DNA of 5,085 nt. It comes from Candidatus Aminicenantota bacterium (GTDB taxonomy: Bacteria; Acidobacteriota; Aminicenantia; UBA2199). Positions 1 through 5,085 of the stretch are shown piece after piece. The translations under genes and the position numbers were made by a program. Below the pieces are notes generated by a model. That model was given only the letters and a program-made list of their open reading frames with translations. It ran no database searches and was not told the DNA's origin. The DNA is taken from positions 1 to 5,085 of the forward strand of contig DAOVIP010000172.1 in NCBI GenBank assembly GCA_030671465.1. Direction: 5' to 3'. Position 1 is the first letter of the stretch, and every line of letters starts with the position of its first letter.

Positions 1-974
1 TACAATTCCACCCGGGATCCGATGCCCGCTTCAACCGCTTTGTCATAAACCAGTTTGGCGGTGGCTGCATCCTGGATGGCCAGCCCATTTGATTTGAAAA
101 CCGTAATTTCCGCCTCATCTGTCCTTCCTGGTTTTAAACCGGTAACCACTTCTCCCAGTTCCGCATAAAAATGAGATTCATCAATTGAACCATCCTGCAG
201 GGGGATCATGACATCACCGGCCTCACTGAAGCAGGCTTCGCGGGAATCCCCCACCAACTTCGATCTCCTGATGATGGCCGTATCCAGCTCCCGGGCATTG
301 GGCGTATGGCTTCCAATCCCGTTGATATGCGTACCGGGTTTAATGGCTTCACCATCAAACAAGGGATCCGAAGAAGATGTGGCGGTACAGATAATATCGG
401 CCTCCATCAGCAGGTCCGGAGAATCCGCTTTGATGATATCAAAATCCAGTTCCGCCCCCAGATCTGTTACCAAATGCAGGGCCGCCTCATCAGAGGTATC
501 AAAAATATAGGCCCGGGAAATATGCCGGGCCGCGGCCATGGCCATAAGCTGGGTTCTGGCCTGAACCCCGGCCCCAAAGATCCCGGCTACCATGTTTTGT
601 TCATCCCGGGCCAGATATTTGGAAGCCACCCCGGATGCCGCTCCGGTCCGGACAGCGGTCAGATACCCGCCATCCATGATGCATATGACATCCCCGGTAT
701 TCGGATCCTGAAGCAAAACCTTGCCAGTGATAACCGGCAAATTGTATTTTGAGGGATTGTTCTTGTAAACCGTGACCACCTTGCAGGCCAGGGAACCCAG
801 TTCCTTCAAATAGGCCGGCATATAGAGCGACAATCCGTCGGGCGGTTTTATATTTACCCGCAAGGGAAGGTCGGCGGTTCCCCTGGTAAATTCGACAAAT
901 GCTTTTTCAACTACCTCCATACAATCCTTCATTTTCAAAACAGACATCACATCTTTACGATTTAATAGTAGCAA
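1..974 (-). CDS. Ornithine cyclodeaminase / mu-crystallin / alanine dehydrogenase family NAD(P)-dependent enzyme (last codon cut by window edge)
   Basis: This is a cytosolic enzyme of the OCD/mu-crystallin fold, whose members act on amino acids or cyclic imino acids with NAD(P)(H). 324 codons are visible, against a usual 320-330. The frame ends GTG GAA TTG TA at the edge, so the next codon is either Tyr or the stop. Visible landmarks are the N-terminal LLLLNRKDV typical of the family, LPLRV (36-40), KVVTVYKNNP (65-74), AVRTGAASG (107-115) with the carboxylate-binding Arg109, a Rossmann motif GIFGAGVQA (131-139) followed by Asp159 after strand 2, IGSHTPNARELD (220-231), DSREACFSEAGD (243-254) and GLAIQDAATAK (297-307). 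The start is TTG at 974, five bases after a perfect AGGAGG; the first in-frame ATG (codon 10) would cut off the conserved N-terminus. Ser-His sits where ornithine cyclodeaminase and Archaeoglobus alanine dehydrogenase carry Asp, so strict ornithine cyclodeaminase activity is doubtful. Imino-acid (pyrroline-2-carboxylate-type) reductase and alanine dehydrogenase remain possible. The family call is firm; the substrate is not known. Confidence 0.93.
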   Translation of the reverse strand, partial: MLLLNRKDVMSVLKMKDCMEVVEKAFVEFTRGTADLPLRVNIKPPDGLSLYMPAYLKELGSLACKVVTVYKNNPSKYNLPVITGKVLLQDPNTGDVICIMDGGYLTAVRTGAASGVASKYLARDEQNMVAGIFGAGVQARTQLMAMAAARHISRAYIFDTSDEAALHLVTDLGAELDFDIIKADSPDLLMEADIICTATSSSDPLFDGEAIKPGTHINGIGSHTPNARELDTAIIRRSKLVGDSREACFSEAGDVMIPLQDGSIDESHFYAELGEVVTGLKPGRTDEAEITVFKSNGLAIQDAATAKLVYDKAVEAGIGSRVEL

Positions 975-979
975 AATAA

Positions 980-985
980 CCTCCT
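980..985 (-). promoter_or_regulatory. Ribosome binding site that fixes a TTG start
   Basis: Read on the minus strand, AGGAGG (inside AAAGGAGG, 987-980) lies five bases before the TTG at 974-972. The spacing and the perfect match decide for TTG over the downstream ATG codons 10, 15 and 19, none of which has such a site in front of it. Confidence 0.85.
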
Positions 986-1000
986 TTGAAAACCAGTCAC

Positions 1001-1030
1001 ATCATATAATTTCACAGTAAAATTTGTCAA
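1001..1030 (-). promoter_or_regulatory. Sigma70-type promoter for the minus-strand dehydrogenase-family gene
   Basis: On the minus strand there is a perfect -35 TTGACA (1030-1025), an 18-base spacer and a -10 TATGAT (1006-1001, five of six to consensus). Transcription would begin near 994, giving a leader of about 20 bases that contains the AGGAGG at 985-980. The -35 lies in a small tandem repeat (TTGAC TTGAC, 1035-1026), so a second register is conceivable. This was predicted by eye from consensus, without experimental support. Confidence 0.65.
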
Positions 1031-1050
1031 GTCAAAAAACCCTTCCGGCT

Positions 1051-1079
1051 TTGTCTAATCTTTGTTTTCATGGTATGAT
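1051..1079 (+). promoter_or_regulatory. Candidate extended -10 promoter for the outer-membrane gene pair
   Basis: TTGTCT (1051-1056, four of six to the -35 consensus), a 17-base spacer and TATGAT (1074-1079) are preceded by TG at 1071-1072, which makes an extended -10 element. The expected transcription start is about 1085-1087, only a few bases before the ATG at 1089, so the message would be leaderless or nearly so. No Shine-Dalgarno sequence precedes that ATG, which fits this reading. A perfect TATAAT on the plus strand at 1005-1010 has no -35 at suitable spacing and is less likely. Confidence 0.45.
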
Positions 1080-1088
1080 TATGGGCTT

Positions 1089-1949
1089 ATGAAAAAGGTT
1101 TTTTTTCTTTTGGCGTTGATTTTCCCATTGATATGGAGTTCTTGTCTGTCCGCCCCCAAATCCGGAAACCACCGCATGACTCTGAATTATATCGAGTACA
1201 ACCGGGGCAAATCCTTCCCGGTTTACGCCGATTTATCCATCACCACCCCGACCGATCAATTGACTTTCTACCATCTTTATTTTGAGGATGATTCATTTTT
1301 CCCGGATAATTTCATCCTTCCCAATGCCTTTATCAAACCGCTACTGCAACTGAAACTGGATGATGCTTCGGATGCCTTTACCGAACCCTATTATGGATTT
1401 CGCTTCATCCACTTCTTCAAAAAAACCCCCCAGCTGGGAATCGGGATTGAATTCATTCATCACAAAATTTTTTTGAATGACAAAGACCAGCAGGTCCGGG
1501 TATCGGGTGTGCTTGATGGAAATGAGATTGACCGGGTCGATACCATCAATAATTACCTGGATTACTTCAGCGTTTCCCATGGGATTAATCACATCGGATT
1601 GTCTCTGGTATACCGGCTCATGCTGCTTCCAACCGATAAAATTCCGGATGGCCGGCTTCAGCCCTTCCTGTCCATTTGCGCCGGGCCAACCTTCCCCCAT
1701 CTGGAGTTAAAGTTAACCGAAAATGCCCCGGAATGGGATGCCTATTCCTACCAGTCCGGCTGGCGAAACTTCGGGGCCGGACTGGGAATCGGGCTGCGAT
1801 ACAAACCCTGGAGGCATTTCGGATTTTATCTGGAATACAAAGTCACCTACTCCCATCTTCACGGCATGCATTTCGATGATATGGAAGGTGAGGTCATGAT
1901 AGACTTTTTTACCCACCATATTCAGTGGGGAATTTCATATATGTTTTAA
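1089..1949 (+). CDS. Histidine-rich outer-membrane beta-barrel protein, LpxQ (lipid A oxidase)-like
   Basis: The 286-residue product begins with a typical export signal (MKKVFFLLALIFPLIW then small residues), with cleavage likely near Ala22. Cys19 follows Trp-Ser-Ser, which is not a proper lipobox, so a lipoprotein is unlikely. The rest alternates aromatic and small residues as in barrel strands and ends in the terminal Phe favoured by the BAM machinery. From memory of the family, YYGFRF (101-106), GIGIEFIHHK (117-126), FSVSHGINHIGLSL (160-173), QPFLSICAGPTFPHLE (191-206), GAGLGIGLRY (229-238), FYLEYKVTYS (246-255) and the end THHIQWGISYMF resemble the conserved blocks of LpxQ-type lipid A oxidases and related eight-stranded barrels. 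That assignment is tentative; a generic OmpW/OmpA-type barrel is the alternative. Fourteen histidines are present. I chose ATG at 1089 because it gives a clean signal peptide; a TTG at 1062 in the same frame would add nine residues that spoil it. It is the first gene of a pair with the porin-like gene 13 bases downstream. Confidence 0.85.
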   Translation: MKKVFFLLALIFPLIWSSCLSAPKSGNHRMTLNYIEYNRGKSFPVYADLSITTPTDQLTFYHLYFEDDSFFPDNFILPNAFIKPLLQLKLDDASDAFTEPYYGFRFIHFFKKTPQLGIGIEFIHHKIFLNDKDQQVRVSGVLDGNEIDRVDTINNYLDYFSVSHGINHIGLSLVYRLMLLPTDKIPDGRLQPFLSICAGPTFPHLELKLTENAPEWDAYSYQSGWRNFGAGLGIGLRYKPWRHFGFYLEYKVTYSHLHGMHFDDMEGEVMIDFFTHHIQWGISYMF

Positions 1950-1951
1950 TC

Positions 1952-1957
1952 AGGAGG
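1952..1957 (+). promoter_or_regulatory. Ribosome binding site of the porin-like gene
   Basis: A perfect AGGAGG lies five bases before the ATG at 1963 and starts three bases after the stop codon of the preceding gene. It fixes the start and shows that the second gene is translated from its own strong site, unlike the first gene of the pair, which has none. Confidence 0.85.
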
Positions 1958-1962
1958 TCACC

Positions 1963-3090
1963 ATGCGGGCCAGCAGAGCAAAATTAATCTTAATTATCCT
2001 TGGACTTTTAGGCTTTTTTTGGCAGGGATATTCTTTGGAAAAAATCAATGTTACCGATTCCACAGGTATTCAGCTCGACTTCACCTTCAGATCCTATGCC
2101 ATTGATGACCAGCGTATCTATTGGAGTGGTCTGGAAATGTCATTCGGTGCCGAAGCCAGCATCCGGGCCAATATTGAAAAAAAATTCAGGGGCGGGGTTT
2201 TGACAGTTGAGAGTGAGTTTTTTATTGATCAGCCATTTGGGAAAAACATCCTTACCGACGAGAAACGGGAAGATTACCTGGCTAATTTCGAGCTTGAAAC
2301 CTTTACGATTTCAAAATTGAATCTGGCTCTGCAGCTGGGCAAATGGAACCTCAAATTCGGAAAGGCCCTCACTCCCTTTGGCCGACACCATTTCGATTTT
2401 TTTTCCAATAACCTGAACTTCGGTGCCCCCTTTATCCGGACCGAAGCCATTCTCTGGCACGAAACCGGTTTGGTGATTCATTACGAACACAAATTCATTT
2501 CCTTTGATATTGCCATCGTTAACGGAGAGGAAAACCGGGACACCAATTCCAGCAAGGCCGGAATCATACGGCTCGGGACCCAGGGCAAAAACTGGGCACT
2601 GGGATTTTCTTACAAAGTACAGGATGGCATCGGCTCGGAACAGCAAAAGGAATACAAAGGCCATACCGGTATAGATTTCATGGTCAAGATTTCAAGGTTC
2701 ACCATATCTGGAGAATGGATCTGGGACCGCTATGGATTTCACCGAGAATTCGATGTAGAGGATATTTATTGGCCCAGGAGCCTGTATTTTCGAGACATAT
2801 TCTACCAGTACAAGACCCCTATCAAAGGAAAGGGCGGATACCTGAACCTGAGCTACGAATCCCCCAAACTGTTATTGAATGTAAATTACGGTGAATATTA
2901 CCCCCAGGAAATCGGCCACTCCCTGCATGATCCCCCCATTAAAAGACTGGTAGCCAAAATCGCCTACCGGTTTTTCAAAACATTCCGCCTCTATTTTACC
3001 GGACTGCTTGAAAACCAGCGAGAGGAAGAATCCTGGAGCTCGGGAGCCAAACCCTGGGCCCTGCTCTTGGGCTTGGAATATAAACTGTAG
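1963..3090 (+). CDS. Porin-like outer-membrane beta-barrel protein
   Basis: The 375-residue product has a basic N-terminus (MRASRAK), a hydrophobic core (residues 8-20) and a likely signal cleavage near Ser24. The mature part is made of amphipathic strands rich in Tyr, Phe and Trp, separated by polar loops, and ends in GLEYKL, an acceptable barrel end signal. The segment LGKWNLKFGKALTPFG (125-140) and the block NGEENRDTNSSKAGIIRLG (187-205) recall the GrFkpPFG and NG...D.n..Ka..R patterns of phosphate-selective OprO/OprP-like porins. The length is within the range of 14 to 18-strand porins. The substrate cannot be read from the sequence; an anion or small-solute channel is an inference from this resemblance. 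The gene follows the LpxQ-like barrel by 13 bases and probably shares its transcript. It faces hypC tail to tail. Confidence 0.82.
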   Translation: MRASRAKLILIILGLLGFFWQGYSLEKINVTDSTGIQLDFTFRSYAIDDQRIYWSGLEMSFGAEASIRANIEKKFRGGVLTVESEFFIDQPFGKNILTDEKREDYLANFELETFTISKLNLALQLGKWNLKFGKALTPFGRHHFDFFSNNLNFGAPFIRTEAILWHETGLVIHYEHKFISFDIAIVNGEENRDTNSSKAGIIRLGTQGKNWALGFSYKVQDGIGSEQQKEYKGHTGIDFMVKISRFTISGEWIWDRYGFHREFDVEDIYWPRSLYFRDIFYQYKTPIKGKGGYLNLSYESPKLLLNVNYGEYYPQEIGHSLHDPPIKRLVAKIAYRFFKTFRLYFTGLLENQREEESWSSGAKPWALLLGLEYKL

Positions 3091-3136
3091 ATCAGAAATC
3101 GATATCTCAACTCAGAACCAAAACCAGTGTTTCCGT
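3091..3136. other. Convergent gap with no clear terminator
   Basis: The stop codons of the porin-like gene and hypC face each other across 46 bases. I looked for a GC-rich hairpin followed by a T run on either strand and found none. The only symmetry is a loopless, imperfect 14-base palindrome around ATCGAT (3094-3107), which cannot form a terminator stem. Termination may be Rho-dependent, or transcripts may overlap. Confidence 0.5.
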
Positions 3137-3352
3137 TCAGATCATCCCGCCCTCTTTAAACAGCTTAAGGGTTTCCTCAGCCTCTTGATCATTTATCTTT
3201 GAAATGGCAATACCGGCATGTACAATCACCCAATCACCGATGCGGATATCTTCCAGAAGCATCAATCCCACTTCACGGCAGACACCGCCGATTTCAACTT
3301 TTCCCATTTCACCATTGATTTCCGTCACCTGCATGGGTACTGCTAAACACAT
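3137..3352 (-). CDS. hypC: [NiFe] hydrogenase maturation chaperone HypC
   Basis: This 71-residue protein is a complete HypC/HupF/HypG chaperone. With HypD it assembles the Fe(CN)2CO unit in the cytosol and delivers it to the immature hydrogenase large subunit. It starts with the diagnostic MCLAVP; Cys2, exposed once Met1 is removed, is the essential ligand and partner-binding residue. The small beta-barrel is visible as VTEINGEMGKVEIGG (9-23), REVGLMLL (26-33) and IGDWVIVHAGIAI (38-50), with the conserved His45. A charged C-terminal helix, DQEAEETLKLFKE (55-67), follows. The size matches the family. It lies 10 bases behind hypF on the same strand and is the last gene of that run, with the next gene convergent. 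No hypD follows, which differs from the common hypC-hypD order. An extra Cys25 in GGVCREV is not part of the known mechanism. Confidence 0.97.
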   Translation of the reverse strand: MCLAVPMQVTEINGEMGKVEIGGVCREVGLMLLEDIRIGDWVIVHAGIAISKINDQEAEETLKLFKEGGMI

Positions 3353-3359
3353 TGGCTAA

Positions 3360-3364
3360 CTCCT
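3360..3364 (-). promoter_or_regulatory. hypC ribosome binding site overlapping the hypF stop
   Basis: On the minus strand, AGGAG (3364-3360) lies seven bases before the hypC ATG. Its first two bases are the last two of the hypF TAG stop (3365-3363). Ribosomes ending hypF therefore sit on the hypC start site, which points to coupled translation of the two genes. Confidence 0.8.
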
Positions 3365-5085
3365 ATAAATAGCTGGCCACAGCCAGAAAAGCCTGACCCA
3401 GGGAAATTCCACCGTCATTGGAGGGGATTTCCGAATGTACCAGGACCTCGAAACGGTTTTTGACCAACAGGTTGCGGGTCAATTCCAACAGCAGTGTGTT
3501 CTGAAACACACCTCCGGTCAGGCCGACTTTTTCAATCTTCAATTCGGAACGCGCTTTCCTGGCCATTTCCATAAATCCGTGGGCCAGGGTATTGTGAAAC
3601 CCGAATGCCTTTTCGGGAATATCCTGCCTGTCCTTGATCATGTCATCCAGGCCCGGAAGCACATCCAGAATATAACCATCTTCCCGGTTCAGGGAATAGG
3701 AGTAGATTGTATCCGGCCTGAGGCTTTTTTCAGCCCTGGCCTGAAGCAGGGACGGCAGTTCACCGTCATAAGTGCTAAAATATCCGATTCCCAGAATGGC
3801 GGCCACAGCATCAAACAGCCTGCCACAACTGGAGGTTTCGATGCCCCCGAACTTTTTCCGGATGGCTTCCAAAACCAGTTTTCCCTTGTCCTTGAATCTT
3901 TCCGCCAGCTGATTGACCGGCTCCGAATCACCGTACAACGCATACAGTAGTGACAGCCCATAACGCCAGGGTTCTTTTATGGATTGTTCTCCCGAGGGTA
4001 ACAGTTGATACTTCAGGTGACCAAACCTGGATAACTGACGGTAATCACCAACAAAGAATTCCCCCCCCCAGATTTTCCCATCATCCCCGAATCCAGTACC
4101 ATCCATGGATATCCCCAGGATTTTGTCTACCTCACCGTGTTCGGCCAGTAAAGAACCGACATGAGCACGGTGATGCTGAATCTCCACCACCTGGCATTTC
4201 TCATATTCCCCGGCCAGGACGCGGTTGGGATATTCCGGATGTCGGTCAATCACCACCAGTTCCGGATTAAAGGCAAACAGGTGCTGATAATGCTGGAATA
4301 ACAATTTCTCCGCTTCTATTGAAGCCGGAGAATCGGTATTGCCGATATACTGGCTGACAATGGCCCGGTCATCAAACAATAAGGTAAATGTGGTTTTCAA
4401 CATGGCTCCCAGGCCCACGGTTTTTCGGGGAACCTTAAAGGGAAGCTGAAGAGGCAGGGGAACGTATCCCCGGCTCCGCCGGACCATATACAAGCTATTA
4501 TCGAAAACCCGGGCCACCGAATCGTCGGCAAAGACATGGATGTCCCGGTTATGGGTTAAAATCAGGTCCGAGAGATCCGACAGGGTTTTGAAATCATCTT
4601 TATAAATGATGGGTTCGCCGGAAAAATTGGCACTGGTCATCACCAGCGGTTCCCCGACCTTTTCAATTATCAACAGATGCATGGGGGTATAGGGCAGCAT
4701 AAATCCAATATGGTTTTGCCCCGGAGCAATATGATCGGAAAGGGTTGAAGACTCTTTTTTCTCCAGCAACAGGATCGGTGCCGACGGAGAATCCAGGATC
4801 TGCTTTTCCTTTATGGAAACCAGACAATTTTTTTTTATCATTTCCAGGGTTCCCATCAGGGCAAAAGGTTTGGTCATTCTGTTCTTCAATTTTCTCAATT
4901 TCACAACCGAAACATCAGATGAGGCGAGGCAGGCCAGATGATACCCCCCGAGTCCCTTCAGAGCCACCACAAATCCTTTTTTCAGTTTTTCGGAGACCGT
5001 TTCAATCAGGTCCTTATCATTTGACTTTTCATTTCCGTACAGGGCCAGTTCCGGACCGCACTGAAAACAGGAAACCGGCTGGGCA
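3363..5085 (-). CDS. hypF: Carbamoyltransferase HypF, 5' end outside the window
   Basis: HypF uses carbamoyl phosphate and ATP to make carbamoyl-AMP and transfers the carbamoyl group to the C-terminal Cys of HypE, which dehydrates it to the thiocyanate that supplies the CN ligands of [NiFe] hydrogenase. 573 codons are visible of a usual total near 750-770; the acylphosphatase domain and most of the zinc-finger region lie upstream of 5085. The frame enters as AQPVSCFQCGP, the end of the last CxxC zinc motif. The YrdC-like domain follows (about window residues 35-215) with LKGLGGYHLAC (42-52), KPFALM and TSANFSGEP (150-158). The Kae1-like carbamoyltransferase domain then shows HHRAH (304-308), DGTGFG (328-333), GRLFDAVA (421-428), LTGGVFQN (522-529) and NDGGISLGQA (556-565). 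No frameshift or internal stop is seen. The GTG at 4970 is internal, because homology and the open frame continue upstream. It is coupled to hypC. Confidence 0.97.
   Translation of the reverse strand, partial: AQPVSCFQCGPELALYGNEKSNDKDLIETVSEKLKKGFVVALKGLGGYHLACLASSDVSVVKLRKLKNRMTKPFALMGTLEMIKKNCLVSIKEKQILDSPSAPILLLEKKESSTLSDHIAPGQNHIGFMLPYTPMHLLIIEKVGEPLVMTSANFSGEPIIYKDDFKTLSDLSDLILTHNRDIHVFADDSVARVFDNSLYMVRRSRGYVPLPLQLPFKVPRKTVGLGAMLKTTFTLLFDDRAIVSQYIGNTDSPASIEAEKLLFQHYQHLFAFNPELVVIDRHPEYPNRVLAGEYEKCQVVEIQHHRAHVGSLLAEHGEVDKILGISMDGTGFGDDGKIWGGEFFVGDYRQLSRFGHLKYQLLPSGEQSIKEPWRYGLSLLYALYGDSEPVNQLAERFKDKGKLVLEAIRKKFGGIETSSCGRLFDAVAAILGIGYFSTYDGELPSLLQARAEKSLRPDTIYSYSLNREDGYILDVLPGLDDMIKDRQDIPEKAFGFHNTLAHGFMEMARKARSELKIEKVGLTGGVFQNTLLLELTRNLLVKNRFEVLVHSEIPSNDGGISLGQAFLAVASYL

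Noticed and set aside
208..752. Overlapping plus-strand open frames (208-510 and 306-752)
   Set aside because: They lie antisense to the dehydrogenase-family gene, lack ribosome binding sites, and their Gly/Pro/Ser-rich translations look like the reverse of a coding frame. The minus strand carries clear family motifs throughout.
1005..1010. Perfect plus-strand TATAAT as the promoter for the barrel genes
   Set aside because: The nearest -35-like sequence, TTGAAA at 986-991, is only 13 bases away, which is too close. The same bases overlap the -10 of the better minus-strand promoter.
1134..1152. Lipoprotein signal at Cys19 of the LpxQ-like protein
   Set aside because: The residues before the Cys are Trp-Ser-Ser; a lipobox needs a Leu-type residue at -3, and the mature protein has full barrel character.
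1341..1919. Open frames in other phases within the LpxQ-like gene, on both strands
   Set aside because: The 286-residue frame has a signal peptide, barrel pattern and terminal Phe; the others are out-of-phase or antisense readings with unlikely composition.
2311..2664. Minus-strand open frame of 117 codons within the porin-like gene
   Set aside because: It is antisense to a well-supported gene with a perfect ribosome binding site and shows no domain of its own.
3094..3107. Near-palindrome around ATCGAT as a terminator or operator
   Set aside because: It has mismatches, no loop, no T run and low GC, and lies just after a stop codon between convergent genes. Chance is the simplest reading.
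3008..3202. Plus-strand open frame spanning the porin-like gene end and hypC end
   Set aside because: It overlaps two well-supported genes, one in antisense, and has no ribosome binding site or recognisable content.
3435..4270. Plus-strand open frames of 171 and 106 codons inside hypF
   Set aside because: The opposite strand encodes intact HypF motifs across the same bases. These frames have no recognisable domain or start signal.

Overview
The window comes from a Gram-negative (diderm) bacterium of moderate GC content (about mid-40s percent, judged by eye). Two adjacent genes encode proteins with export signals and beta-barrel character typical of the outer membrane, and two others, hypF and hypC, mature the active site of [NiFe] hydrogenases. 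Hydrogen metabolism and therefore an at least facultatively anaerobic lifestyle is likely. I cannot name a phylum from the sequence alone. Four of the five genes have strong AGGAG-type ribosome binding sites or lie inside a gene that runs off the window.

Layout. Positions 1-974 (minus) hold an almost complete gene of the ornithine cyclodeaminase / mu-crystallin / archaeal alanine dehydrogenase family, which starts at TTG and has only its last codon or codons cut by the window edge. Positions 975-1088 are a divergent regulatory gap: a good sigma70-type promoter for the minus-strand gene and an extended -10 promoter for the plus-strand genes. Positions 1089-3090 (plus) hold two genes 13 bases apart: a 286-residue, histidine-rich outer-membrane barrel that resembles LpxQ-type lipid A oxidases, and a 375-residue porin-like barrel. 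A 46-base gap without a clear terminator separates them from the convergent minus-strand pair hypF (5' end outside the window, 573 codons visible) and hypC (complete, 71 residues). The hypF stop codon overlaps the hypC ribosome binding site.

How the genes work together. HypF makes carbamoyl-AMP from carbamoyl phosphate and passes the carbamoyl group to HypE, where it becomes the cyanide ligand. HypC, working with HypD, carries the Fe(CN)2CO unit to the hydrogenase large subunit. hypD and hypE are not in the window, and hypC is the last gene of its run, so they must lie upstream of hypF or elsewhere. The two barrel genes form a separate envelope operon with no evident link to hydrogenase maturation. 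The dehydrogenase-like gene is transcribed away from both. I see no mobile element, CRISPR array, tRNA or rRNA, and nothing that clearly constitutes a new system. The points most worth a second look are the histidine-rich LpxQ-like barrel, its possibly leaderless start, and the substrate-site change in the dehydrogenase-family protein.
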